From NCBI RefSeq assembly GCF_016859285.1, contig NC_053417.1:28570706-28634705 (forward strand): 64,000 nucleotides of DNA, in the 5' to 3' direction. Below the pieces are notes generated by a model that saw only the letters and a program-made list of their open reading frames with translations, was not told the DNA's origin and did no database searches. This document shows, one piece after another, positions 16,793-48,074 of this stretch. Source of the stretch: Xiphias gladius (Eukaryota; Chordata; Actinopteri; Istiophoriformes; Xiphiidae). The translations under genes were made by a program, and so were the position numbers. Within the stretch, counting starts at the first letter, position 1; each line of letters begins with the position of its first letter.

Positions 16793-17553
16793 ACCAACGA
16801 GGACCCGTGAGCTCTGCGACATCTGCGAAAGGTTCTAGGACTCTGTCTTTACAACAGAATCTGTTCTGAAGGTTCTAGAATCCAATAAGTTAAGCCGTGT
16901 CTGAAATCAGCCTTCGCTACCTCAGGACCTTCATTGACTTTCTGCCTTTTTACGAGACTCCAGACTAAGCGTGTAAACGTGACGCACTCCTCGGTGCCTT
17001 CAGAAATCTACACACTGGGACAGAAAGTACACTGTTGCTACACAAATCCAACATGGCAGTACTTCAGCTCGGCTCCTGAGATGGTAGATCATTACAACCG
17101 TCAGTGACGCTGCAAGTTTCAGCTTATTGCTCACTTACGATGATTCGTGATTATCGCGACCAATGTTTCTGTTTTACAAAAAAAAAAAAACTTAATTAGC
17201 TCCACTTTCTGACTTTTTCCAGATCCCACAGTCTTCATCGGAAAATTGGTATATATTTGTAAAAAAAGAAAAAAAAACTGTGTACCCTGAGTTCACTTTT
17301 TTTTTTTTTTTAATGTCAATGTCAAGAATGCAGTTTTTGTGTGGTCAACCAGGCTTTTAGAACCAGCAGATTCTGGACCAGGTCTTTGTGTCTAATCAGA
17401 TGACTCCTCTCAGGAGAAGCAGCGTTAAAAGACGACCGACCGATCGGAGGAGCTTTTAATGACAGCGGGCGTTCGTGTTTTTGTCCTGCAGAACATTTCG
17501 CCTGTCCCTCTAACCTGTGGGTACCAGCTGACTTGAAGTGAGTGCAACAGTTA

Positions 17554-17559
17554 AATAAA
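17554..17559 (+). terminator. emc3 polyadenylation signal
   Basis: AATAAA lies 762 nt after the stop and is followed within 40 nt by a TTCTGTGTTGT downstream element. Confidence 0.65.
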
Positions 17560-17599
17560 GGTACCATCAAAACGAACTGGATTCTTCCCTTCTGTGTTG

Positions 17600-18518
17600 T
17601 ACAGCACCTCACGACGCAGGTTTGCCGGATGCTTCGGGATCGGATAATTCTGGTTTAGTGGCGATGGGCATCGTTTGCACCAACGTGTACTCGCGATTTT
17701 GACTTGAAAACTTACAGGGGTAAAACATGTCAGGCTGTTCCCTTGTAGACAAGGTAAAATACACTTTATTACATCTTCAAAATGGGGGGGTCACTATTTC
17801 ACCATTGACCTTCGGCTGTGGGTTGTTAACCTCCATCTGTAGACCAACTTCCTGCTTCAGCATCGTGTGAACAGTTTTCCTGTTCAGCGATGGAAGAATA
17901 AGGTTTGACCTCTAAACAAAGTGGTCTAGACCATCACCGGAAACTGTTGGTTTGTTTCCCGCCTGCTGGGGTTTGTTGCACTGGTAATTTTTTTTTTTTT
18001 TTGGTTACAGATTCAGGTTTGATTCCAGATTTGTAAAATCCATTTCTAAAGTTTAAAAAAAAAAAAACCCTGCAACACTTACGTACAGGTGAACTTTGCT
18101 GGTGGATTACTTTCTAACACCAACACCATATTTCTACTGTTTCTCTCGTGATCGTCTCAACAGGTGATTCGATTATTGCTGCCATCATAACTTTCCAGAG
18201 TTGTAAATCCCAGTCTCATAGGTTTAAGAACTTCTTTGCAGTGAAAAAACACATGCTGACACGAATGCAGGCTTTGGTTTTTAAACGTTTGCTGTTATTT
18301 GTCTCAACACCCACTGAAGTGTTTACTTTGCCTCTGTTCGACTCTTAGACTGTATATAAAGTTTATACAGTGTTGAAGTGATGTAAAGGTGTAAGACAAA
18401 TGACTAAAACGTGTCTAAAATGCGTCGGGTGTAGACAGGATGACACAGACAAAACAACAAGCAACAAGCCAAAAGTATAAAAACTCACTCGTGTCTAGTT
18501 GTGATAATAATCCTCCTT
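17600..18518. other. Convergent intergenic gap between emc3 and usp11
   Basis: About 0.9 kb lies between the two inferred polyadenylation sites. It contains poly(T) and poly(A) runs at about 17,988-18,002 and 18,055-18,067. No gene is seen. Confidence 0.5.
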
Positions 18519-18524
18519 TTTATT
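18519..18524 (-). terminator. Candidate usp11 polyadenylation signal
   Basis: TTTATT on the + strand reads AATAAA on the usp11 strand, giving a 3' UTR of about 2.1 kb (18,500-20,620). An (AAT)n microsatellite lies in it at about 18,635-18,657. Confidence 0.45.
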
Positions 18525-20620
18525 CATATCAAAAAATTGAAAGTACAATAAAATATTTTTCATCTGATATTTGACAGGGAAGACAAAAGAAAAATCACCC
18601 CACGCTTCCCTCCTGCTCCACCCAGGAATGATAACAATAATAATAATAATAATAATACATTTCTTACAATACAAAAATACTGTACACAGAGCCGGTTAAA
18701 AAAATCAGTAAGAGCTCACTCTGACCACAGAGAGAGAACTTCGCCTGCGTCCGTCTCTCCGCACAGACTGGAAAAAACTCGAACCGCTTCCCTGTCGATC
18801 TGTCAAATCACTTTATACCTGAATACAAATTTTTATCTATAAATACGAAAAATAAGCATCTCAATGTCCTGCACCAGTCGATCAATAAAATCATTCAAAA
18901 AGAAAAAAAAAACCAAAACCTTTAGTCATGTGACAGCTGAAATTAGTCCGTTAAAAAAATAAATACCAAAGAAAAGAGTCACGATATACAAAGTTTTTTT
19001 TCCCATCCCCGGCAGCTTTGTTCAATATTAAATTATCTATTTACCTGTTATAAACACACTCCTGATTACCCAGCACCCCCTCACGCCGCCGCCCGCTCCA
19101 CTTGGATGGTTTTCCATTGAGTTCTGTCAATAATCCATCACAGCAACCGATCTGTTTCAACTGAGAACACGGAGCCTCCGTTACTTATTTAACTTAGAAC
19201 GCAAACTACATAACAACTATAATTTATTTTAATAGCTCTGACTGACACTAGGTGTCACGTTTCTAAAGCTGGATTTTTAATTGCAGAATCAAACTGTAAC
19301 CTCCTCTACATAAAACGACAGTGTTTTTCTAAATGTTTTTCAAGTTTTGAGAATGTTACCACATGAATGTTTGTGGTATTTTCACAATAATTTCAAAGGA
19401 GGAAATAAAGAAATAAACAGAAATTAGCCAGTTATTTATCTGCAGTCCTTTTAGCTGAGAGGATAAAAATTAGTTCCCATCAAAGATGAAGCCTGAATTA
19501 TTATAGGATTGGTTTCATGTTTAAAATGTAGAATTAATAAACGGATGCATTTTAAAAAGCTACTATAACTTGACAATTGTTTCATCGATTTCCTCCTTCT
19601 GTCTTTAGAAGATAAATTAATCATTTTTCTATTTAAAATGGAATCAACATTCTAGTCAATGACATTTCAAATTAATTGTAAAAAGGCTTTTAAATCGGAC
19701 TCTCGTTCCATTTACGAAACGATTGGCAGTTTCCATTTCATGATGAATCAAATGCAGTCTGCTTAAGACGTCTTAAAGGATTAAAGATATAATGACATGG
19801 AAGCTCTAAGTGCTAAAGCACTGAACCGTCAGACATCAACAAAGTAAAATTCAGGGTTTTACCCGGGAAAGGGTTTAGTGGAGGTGGTGGAGACTCTGTC
19901 TTGTGATCAATTTCTGAAGTAGATCATGACCTAAACAATAGACACACTCAATAAATAAAGTCTGTGGCAGTTGTTGAAGGTTAATGCTCAACTTGATGAA
20001 CGTGTAGAGCTTTTTTTATGATGCTATAAGAGCCGATCTTTGTGTCACTGCCAGAGACGCTGACGTATCATAGCCTTTTCAAATGAATTTGGTAATATCA
20101 TTATTAATTGATCATTTAAAGACAGCAAAAGGAACGATTTTTCTTTATAATAGCTTTGTTGAAAATGGTCAAATAAACAGAGTAAAAGTCAAACGCTCAC
20201 TGAGTTGATTCTGTTTTGATCCACCAATAAAGAGCGGATTCATTAGTTGACGTGGACTAAAGAGGATCAACATCAAGTACTGTTCTTCTTCCTCCCTGCA
20301 GTGGTCAGTCCAAACCGGATCTCTATATTCAAGGCTTAGTTTAGGCTCAAATCAACAGTCTAAATCCGATCCCCTCCCTCTGGATCAGACTACCTGAGAA
20401 TCACAGAGTCGCATTAGCTACCGAGCAGAGAAGACTCAACGGGCAAGACGTTGCCCAGAAAACACCGACATAAAATGCAACGGAAAATAAGAGCTGCGGG
20501 GAAAGTCGCTGAAAAATGCAAAAAATACAAAAGAAAAAAGGCGGGAAAGCTGCTGCTGTTCTGATGAAGCTAAAACCAAATTACCGTCGGGTAGAACGAA
20601 ACTAAATCTTTAGCGTTCGT

Positions 20621-40433
<19,813 letters not shown>

Positions 40434-40604
40434 GATGCTAATCAATCACGCATAAATATCGGAACTGTTAAGGTTATTAATCAGAGCCAGGAAACGAAAG
40501 GCAGAAGTCAACCGCCGCATTGATCAACCGATAAAGGGGGAAGCTGCACGGACCTGTGTTTGCGGAAATAGGAAGTGGTTCAGACTCAGACGATGACGAC
40601 TTCC

Positions 40605-40611
40605 TGAGTCA
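40605..40611. promoter_or_regulatory. AP-1-like site in the usp11 upstream region
   Basis: TGAGTCA lies 172 bp upstream of the usp11 ATG within a GACTTCCTGAGTCAGG context that also carries an ETS-like core. This is sequence match only. Confidence 0.3.
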
Positions 40612-40734
40612 GGCTCCTTCGCCCATGTGTCCACTAGAGGGCGTCATTTCGACAAAACATTTATAAACAAAAAAATGTACAAACAGAGCCGGTGGCATAG
40701 ATGGATTACGACACAATATGCAGACTGGCAGAGA

Positions 40735-42190
40735 CACCAGACGACCACAAAGAGACGCAAAAAAAAAGACACGCAAAACGAGCACAAAGAGACAAAAAAC
40801 GACCACAAAGAGACACAAAAAAGACACGTAAAACGACCACAAAGAGACACAAAAAAAGACACGCAAAACAAGCACAAAGAGACGCAAAACGACCACAAAG
40901 AGACAAAACGACCACAAAGAGACACAAAAAAGACACGCAAAACGACCACAAAGAGACAAAAAACGACCACAAAGAGACACAAAAAAAGACACGCAAAACA
41001 AGCACAAAGAGACAAAACATGACCACAAAGAGACACAAAAAAAGACACGCAAAACGACCACAAAGAGACACAAGAAAAGACACGCAAAACGACCACAAAG
41101 AGACACAAAAAAGACACGCAAAACGACCACAAAGAGACAAAAAACGACCACAAAGAGACACAAAAAAAGACACGCAAAACAAGCACAAAGAGACGCAAAA
41201 CGACCACAAAGAGACGCAAAACGACCACAAAGAGACGCAGAATGACCACAAAGAGACGCAAAAAAAACACGCAAAACGACCACAAAGAGACACAAGAAAA
41301 GAGACACAAAACGACCACAAAGAGACACAAAAAAAGAGACACAAAAAAAGAGACACAAAACGACCACTAATAGACAAAAAACGACCACAAAGAGACGCAA
41401 AAAAAACACGCAAAACGACCACAAAGAGACACAAAAAAGACACGCAAAACAAGCACAAAGAGACAAAACATGACCACAAAGAGACACAAAAAAAGACACG
41501 CAAAACGACCACAAAGAGACAAAAAACAACCACAAAGAGACACAAAAAAAGACACGCAAAACAAGCACAAAGAGACGCAAAACGACCACAAAGAGACGCA
41601 AAACGACCACAAAGAGACGCAGAATGACCACAAAGAGACGCAAAAAAGACCATAAAACGACCACAAAGAGACGCAAAACATGACCACAAAGAGACACAAA
41701 AAAAGACACGCAAAACGACCACAAAGAGACAAAAAACGACCACAAAGAGACGCAAAACGACCACAAAGAGACACAAAAAAAGACCATAAAACAAGACAAA
41801 GAGACAAAACAACCACAAAGAGACAAAACATGACCACAAAGAGACACAAAAAAAGACACGCAAAACGACCACAAAGAGACAAAAAACAACCACAAAGAGA
41901 CACAAAAAAAGACACGCAAAACAAGCACAAAGAGACAAAACATGACCACAAAGAGACGCAAAACGACCACAAAGAGACGCAGAATGACCACAAAGAGACG
42001 CAAAAAAACCACGCAAAACGACCACAAAGAGACACAAGAAAAGAGACACAAAACGACCACAAAGAGACACAAAAAAAACACGCAAAACGACCACAAAGAG
42101 ACACAAGAAAAGAGACACAAAACGACCACAAAGAGACACAAAAAAAGACATGCAAAACGAGCACAGAGACAAAAAATGATATGCAGAAAA
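40735..42190. repeat. T-poor minisatellite between usp11 and rfc2
   Basis: About 1.45 kb of imperfect tandem units built from GACCACAAAGAGAC and AAAAGACACGCAAAAC blocks, with a period of about 20-50 bp. T occurs only in rare variants such as ACATGACC, AGAATGACC and CCATAAAAC. Stop codons read on either strand all require a T on the + strand or its TTA/CTA/TCA complement, so multi-hundred-codon open frames arise in several frames on both strands. These are compositional artefacts, not genes. Confidence 0.95.
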
Positions 42191-42687
42191 GAACCCCACA
42201 AAGAGAAAGAAAAAGACGACAAATAGAATTAAAATGACCACAATAATACAAAAAATGACGGCATACAACAAAAGTTCACTGAAATACACTGGGAAATTTG
42301 AAAATTTGAAAATCTGAAAAAAACTACACTTGCATACTCACTTTGGTACCACTTTCAGATGAGGCACTATTAATTAACCACTTGTAATTAATAAATATAT
42401 CAATGGGTAATACATAATTTACTAATGATTTATAGATAAGTTATAAGCCTATTAAAAGAAGTTTTGGGTTTGCAAATTGTGGAAAATTACACTTTTTCTT
42501 CTTAGCTCTTTGATACATTAGGAAAACCTCTCTGATGGACCGTTTGACCACCAAAGGTCTGCAGGACATCTGGACCAAATTGCACTTATAAACTGCTTAT
42601 TAACATTTACAACAAACAGAAAACAATGTATAATATTATACGTTATGTAAGAAAAAATGACAAGAATTTATATAATTCTACATGTAT

Positions 42688-42704
42688 GTATGTGTGTGTG
42701 TGTG

Positions 42705-42750
<46 letters not shown>

Positions 42751-42779
42751 AGAGAGAGAGGGAGGGAGAGAGAGAGAGC
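42688..42779. repeat. Compound (TG)n(TA)n(GA)n microsatellite
   Basis: Consecutive GT, AT and AG dinucleotide tracts lie about 430 bp upstream of the rfc2 ATG. Confidence 0.95.
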
Positions 42780-43054
42780 TAGAAGTTGTATTTTAAAAAG
42801 AAATATCAGTAAAACACCAAATAATATTAAGAATATGAAAACACCAGTAAGCTCGAGTAAATGGAGAAAATAAATGCATTGACTTTTCACAATTGTCACT
42901 GAAAATCCATTATCCACATGAAATATTCCAATTCTGTATAACCGAGCGATGTGTACTGTAAAATATAAACTAATTGTGTCCATTTGTTTTTTATCGGTTC
43001 GCTTTTGGCATCTCTCACGTGAACTGTTGAGATGTAGAGGAAAATATCGCGAGG

Positions 43055-43118
43055 TTTTAGCGCGTCGTTCTCGGCCAATCAAACGCCAATGAACGCCGCC
43101 AATAAACGCTCGGCCAAT
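43055..43118 (+). promoter_or_regulatory. rfc2 promoter: E2F-like site and four CCAAT boxes
   Basis: CCAAT occurs at 43075-43079, 43086-43090, 43099-43103 and 43114-43118, all on the + strand. They lie 89 to 132 bp upstream of the ATG. TTTTAGCGCG (43055-43064) resembles an E2F site and a TCGCGA-type core lies just before it. NF-Y arrays of this kind are typical of cell-cycle and replication genes. Confidence 0.6.
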
Positions 43119-43206
43119 GAAACGTCAGTTTGCTGTCGTGCGGTTGCTACGGAGGGAAAGGTTCTGCTGCTGTTCGCGGGCTGGCGGAGTGGAGACAGGC
43201 GTCGCC

Positions 43207-46200
43207 ATGGACGTGGTGATGGCGGAGTCTGAGTGTGAACAGAAACCGACGGAAAGCGGACTGAAGACAGACACAGAGGCCGGAGAGAGTTCGTCTAAAA
43301 GCTCCGGCAGCGCCTACGAGCTGCCCTGGGTGGAGAAATACCGTCCGCAGAAGCTGAAGGAGATCGTGGGGAACGAGGAGACTGTGAGCCGGCTGGAGGT
43401 GTTCGCCAGAGAGGGAAACGTCCCCAACATCATCATCGCAGGTCCGTATGTGCAGAGACACGGAGGAAGGGAGGTCTGAAAGTGGAAATATAGACTTTTT
43501 GTCTTCTCCAGACAGCTGCCAGGCTGGAGCTCCATTTACAGGGAATCTGCAGGTCTTAAAAAGTCTAAAAAACCCAATGAATTCAGTTCCCTCAAAAAGA
43601 CCGTAGAGGCTGTTTCATGCACAAAGCCTTAAACATTTGCTCTCGAGTGCTGTAGCTTTAACTTTGGTTTGTGTGGGATCCTCTTACTGTTGTGAAATGA
43701 AGCCTTAACGCTCTTTGAAAGCCACTTTCAAATCGGTGAAAACTTTATTTTACTCATGAAAGGGAGATTTCACTGCTTTCTTCACATCCAGACCACATTG
43801 GATCAGGTCTGGATCCAAAACCACTACACTTAACTTGTCAAATCTGGACTAGATTATCACAGAGAAGCTGAAAACTCTTAAAAACCAGCGTCAGGTTTGT
43901 GAAACTTTGAGAATAGGAGCTGTTTCCCTGAACTTTCTCCTCAAGGAGCCTGCTCGGTCAAACACTGTCACTGCTGCTGCTACAGGAGCTGGAAGATCAT
44001 CGGCTCCAGAGCAAGTCAAGATTTTAGCCAAAACTTGCAGGGATGAACATGGTCAGCATCAATACTCAGCCTGTGGCATTCAAACCACAATTGGTTGGTG
44101 TTAAGGGGCCCAGAGTGGAGCCAGGAAAACTTTCCCCCCACCATTACACCACCACCAGGCAGGACTGTTCACCCAAGGCAGGTTGGGTCCATGGATCCAT
44201 GCTGTTGTCTCCAAATTCTGACCCTACCATCTGCTGCCTCAGCAGAAATCCAGATCCATCAGACCAGGCTCCGTCTTTCCAGTCTTCAGCTGTCCAGGTC
44301 TGGTGCAGCCTGTGTCCACTGCAGCGTCAGTTATCTGTTCTTGGCTGACAGGACTGGAACCTAACGGGGTCTTCTGCTGTTGTGGACCCTCCGCCCCAAG
44401 GTTCTGCTCACCACAGTTGTAGAGAGTGGTTACCTGAGTTACCGTAGCCTTTCTGTGGGCTCCAAACGGTCTGGACGTTCACCTCTGACCTCTCTCACCA
44501 ACAAGACGTCTCCATCCACTGAACTAATTTTTAGTTTTAGTTTTTTACACTGTGTGTGTGAACATCCCAGGAGATCATCAGTTTAAGAAACACTCAAACC
44601 AGCCCCCCTGGCATCTAATTCTTTTCAGATACACGCTTCTTGCCTGTTGCACCAAGCTGGAAAATATTGGGCTGGTCATTGTGGAAAATCATCACAACTC
44701 TAAAACAAATACTTTGGTATCAAATCTATTATTGTTTGCATATCCTAGAAAGCAGCAGCTTTATAAAATTTCTCAGATTATCGTAAAGCATTTGCGGCCC
44801 AAAACCTTGACGCTTGGTGGATCAAGCCAAACTCTGTGTAGCACTGGACTTTTATCAGTGAGGAAAAGAGAGTAACTACATCTGACTGTTGTGATCCAGG
44901 TCCTCCCGGCACAGGAAAGACCACCAGCATCTTGTGTTTGGCCCGAGCGCTGCTTGGAGCCTCCATGAAGGACGCCGTGCTGGAGCTCAACGCTTCGAAT
45001 GAGAGGTGAGACTTGAAACAAACACCAGTATTTGACAAAATAATCTTAGCTCAGGGTCCGTTTACTAGCTTGAGACAGCTAGCTAAGATTATTTCTGTTA
45101 AACTACTCTCTCCAAGGTCAAGAACAAACGCTAAAACAACCCAACACACACTGGCATTAACGGGTGGACGGTGACTGTTACTGTTGTGTCTGTAGGGGAA
45201 TCGACGTGGTGAGGAACAAGATCAAGATGTTCGCTCAGCAGAAAGTCACACTGCCCAAAGGACGACACAAGATCATCATCCTGGACGAAGCCGACAGGTG
45301 AGACGGCAGCAGTATTATCAGCTCCTGACTTTGGCTTTAACATTACAGAAGTCTAGCTGAGTGGTCCGAGGATAAGTCTAAAGGGTCACCAGACAATTAA
45401 AGGGATGAGAATGACCCAAAACGTTCTGTTACACAGAATTAAGTTTGACTTTGTCCGATTTTGCAGCTTGCCATCAATAAACGACACCAGAAAATGTAAT
45501 TGACATATAATCTTTGTTTTTGCCAGACTGTAACGTCTGCATCTTTCCCTCCCTGCAGCATGACCGATGGAGCTCAGCAGGCTTTGAGGAGGATCATGGA
45601 GATCTACTCGAAGACGACGCGCTTCGCTCTCGCCTGCAACGCCTCAAATAAGATCATCGAGCCCATCCAGTCTCGCTGCGCGGTGCTGCGTTACTCCAAA
45701 CTGACAGACGGACAGATCCTCGCCCGGCTGCAGGAGGTGGTGGAGGAGGAGCGTCTGTCCGTGTCGGACGACGGGCTGGAGGCCGTCATCTTCACCGCCC
45801 AGGGAGACATGAGACAGGTGAGACGAAGAGCTGAGAGCCCGGTGCTTGGCTCAGAGGCGCGTGGGCGATCGGCTGACCTCCTGTTTTTGCGTTTCCAGGC
45901 GTTGAACAACCTGCAGTCCACCAACTCCGGCTTCGGCTACATCAACAGCGAGAACGTCTTTAAGGTGTGCGACGAGCCTCACCCTCTGCTGGTGAAAAGC
46001 ATGCTGGGACACTGTGTGGACGGGAACATTGACAAGGCCTACAAAGTGGTGGAGCAGCTGTGGGCACTGGGCTACTCTCCAGAGGACATTATCGGAAACA
46101 TCTTCAGGGTCTGCAAGACCTACCAGATGGCCGAGTACCTGAAACTGGAGTTCATAAAGGTGAGGCAGAGCTCCACCCCCTGACATGTTTGAACAGGACG

Positions 46201-47791
46201 CTGCTTAAAGTGGATTGACAGACAAATTCAGGAGTCAATTCATTGTTTAAGTCATTTATCGAGAAAAAATGCTGTTTTCAGCTTCTCGACACATCAAGAT
46301 TAGCTGCTTTTGTCAGTTTTGTATTGTAAACTTGATGTATTTGCGTTTTGGACTGTTGGATGGATAAAAGAAGTTATCTGAAGATTTTGGCAACGGACAT
46401 TTGCCTTGTTTTTTTTCTTTTTGTTTTGAATTAATTGATTGCAAAAAGAATTGGGAGCTTGATAACAAAAATAATGGTTAGTTGCAGCCCTACATTCATT
46501 AATTGATAAAGTCAATTATGGAGCAAAATTGCCAAACATTCTGGTTCTGCAGCTTTTCCGTCATTGTAAATGGACACGTTCTATAGTGCTTTTCTAGTCT
46601 TAATGGCCACTCGGAGCACTTTACACTGCTGCCGCACGTTCACACACCAATGATACGTCGGAATCTGGACACTTCGGCATGCGGCCTGGAGGAGGAGCCG
46701 GGGATCGAACCACTGACCGTCCGGTTAATGGTTCGATTAGTGGACCCGCTCTAACTCCTGAGCCACAGCTACCCCTTGTAAACTGAGTATCTCCTGGTAT
46801 TGAACTGTTAGTTGGACAAACAAAACATCTGGAGACATCACCTACAGTGTTTTTCTAACATTTTATGGACTTGATTAATTAAAAAACACAAACCAAAAAC
46901 CCCAGTAATCGCTAGCCCTGCCTGTGTGCGATGACAATCGTTCCGGTTGACCAGAACACAGCAGAACAGCTAATTTATTTCTGGAAAGATCTTCCAAAGT
47001 TGAATTCTACAAATATTTGTCTCATGATTGTACTACTAAAAAAAAATAATATATATACGAATTACAAATTGATTTTAAGGTACAATTTCACTTTAAATGC
47101 AGTGAGGCAACGGGGGAAGGATTCTGTTTAAGTACAGAAAATGAAATTCCAAGGAAATCAGTCAAAATCGAAGATAAACGATACTAATATTACTAGTTAA
47201 TAATATGCTTATTTTAACCAGCAAAAAACCTCAACTTGTCCTTTAAGTTACAGTACAGCCCTGAAGGAACAGTTCAGTGTTTTGGAAAATTTGATTTTTC
47301 ACTTCCTCGGGAGACGTGTTGGGTGGATGGATACACCGTTGTCAAGAAATAGTTCCTTCACATAACTTCCCCTAAACCCACGAACTGTTGTTTGTACATT
47401 TCTGTCAGGCTAGCTGTTTCCCCCTGCTTCCAGTCTTTACGCTAAGCTAGGCCAACAGCGTCCCGACTCCAGCTGTGGACTGAACGCATAGACGAGAGGT
47501 TGTTTCCAATCTTCTCATTTCACTGTCTGAAAGAAAGAGAATGTCTTTCCCAAAATGTCAAACTGTCCCTTTAACCTCACAGGTAAAAGCATCTCGGTCC
47601 CAGTTTCATTCACGGCAGGTTGAAATCCAAACAAGCGTTTCACTTCACTCACCCTGTGATTTTCTGGTTCCTTCCTCCAGGAGATCGGTTACACTCACAT
47701 GCGGGTGGCTGAAGGTGTGAACTCCCTGCTGCAGATGGCCGGTCTGCTGGGTCGACTCTGCAGCAAGACAACGCCCCCCGCTGCCAGCTGA
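43207..47791 (+). CDS. rfc2: Replication factor C subunit 2 (RFC2), complete
   Basis: Six exons: 43207-43441, 44900-45005, 45196-45297, 45559-45817, 45899-46159, 47681-47791. They give 1074 nt, 357 aa (human RFC2 is about 354). RFC2 is one of the small AAA+ subunits of the RFC clamp loader, which opens PCNA and places it on primer-template junctions; it is also part of alternative loaders with RAD17, CTF18 or ATAD5. The P-loop GPPGTGKT is at residues 79-86, split by intron 1. Walker B DEAD is at 144-147, and the SRC motif with the arginine finger is at 186-188. The collar domain follows, ending [15 protein letters not shown]. The N-terminal ~35 residues before [10 protein letters not shown] are variable. 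The ATG follows GTCGCC, a fair Kozak context. rfc2 is divergent from usp11 and convergent with ndrg1. Confidence 0.97.
43990..44640 (-). repeat. Degraded Tc1-like transposase relic in rfc2 intron 1
   Basis: Read on the + strand, GTTAAGGGGCCCAGAGTGGA, CAAATTCTGACCCTACCATC, AATCCAGATCCATCAGACCA, GGTCTTCTGCTGTTGT and GAGTGGTTACCTGAGTTACC align with a Tc1-like element common in fish, whose transposase would be coded on the - strand. The frame is broken many times and no functional protein remains. Confidence 0.6.
46205..46500 (-). repeat. CTAACGATT-type MITE in rfc2 intron 5, reverse orientation
   Basis: AGCTTCTCGACACATCAAGA and a clear ATAATGGTTAGTTGCAGCCC terminus at about 46,472-46,491. A second copy follows directly. 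Confidence 0.55.
46500..46925. repeat. MITE with a nested SINE-like or MITE insert and TTGTAAA duplication
   Basis: The outer MITE (CTGGTTCTGCAGCTTTTCC, later GTAAACTGAGTATCTCCTGG) is split by an insert of about 205 bp. The insert carries TATAGTGCTTTTCTAG, CACTTTACACTGCTG and GGGGATCGAACCACTGACC. TTGTAAA at 46564-46570 and 46776-46782 is an exact 7-bp target duplication. Confidence 0.7.
47270..47580 (-). repeat. AAAGACTGG-family repeat, reverse orientation
   Basis: GCTAGCTGTTTCCCCCTGC and CCAGTCTTTACGCTAAGCTA are the complement of the repeats at about 985 and 9,480. It ends about 100 bp before the last rfc2 exon. Confidence 0.55.
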
Positions 47792-48042
47792 CCCTGCAAC
47801 CCCCCAGCCACTTGAAACCTGCTGCTGCCCGTTGGGACTCTATTCTGGGTGTTCTGTTTTCTTAAAAATCAAAAATGGTGCATGGTTTTTCATTCTGACA
47901 GCGCTGTACGTTGTAGTCAACCCTTCAGAAGCTCTGATCGGCGCTTCGCACCTGATGATGTTTCAGATCAGATCACCGGTGTGTCCCTCTGTGCAAGCCA
48001 AATAATGTAAAACAAAACAACAAACTTGACTGTATCATCTGA

Positions 48043-48048
48043 AATAAA
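48043..48048 (+). terminator. rfc2 polyadenylation signal
   Basis: AATAAA lies 252 nt after the stop and is followed by a TTGATTTGTGCTGACGTGTTT T/G-rich stretch. Confidence 0.75.
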
Positions 48049-48074
48049 AGCTCTTTTCATTGATTTGTGCTGAC

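Noticed and set aside
40609..42289. Open frames of about 537 and 527 codons on the - strand and several of 130-310 codons on the + strand
   Set aside because: They lie entirely in the T-poor minisatellite. Stop codons cannot form in such sequence, the peptides are simple repeats (DHKETQ... or SLCGRF...), and several frames are open at once.
43990..44640. Possible functional transposase gene in rfc2 intron 1
   Set aside because: The similarity is to a Tc1-like element but stops and frameshifts occur throughout. It is a relic only.
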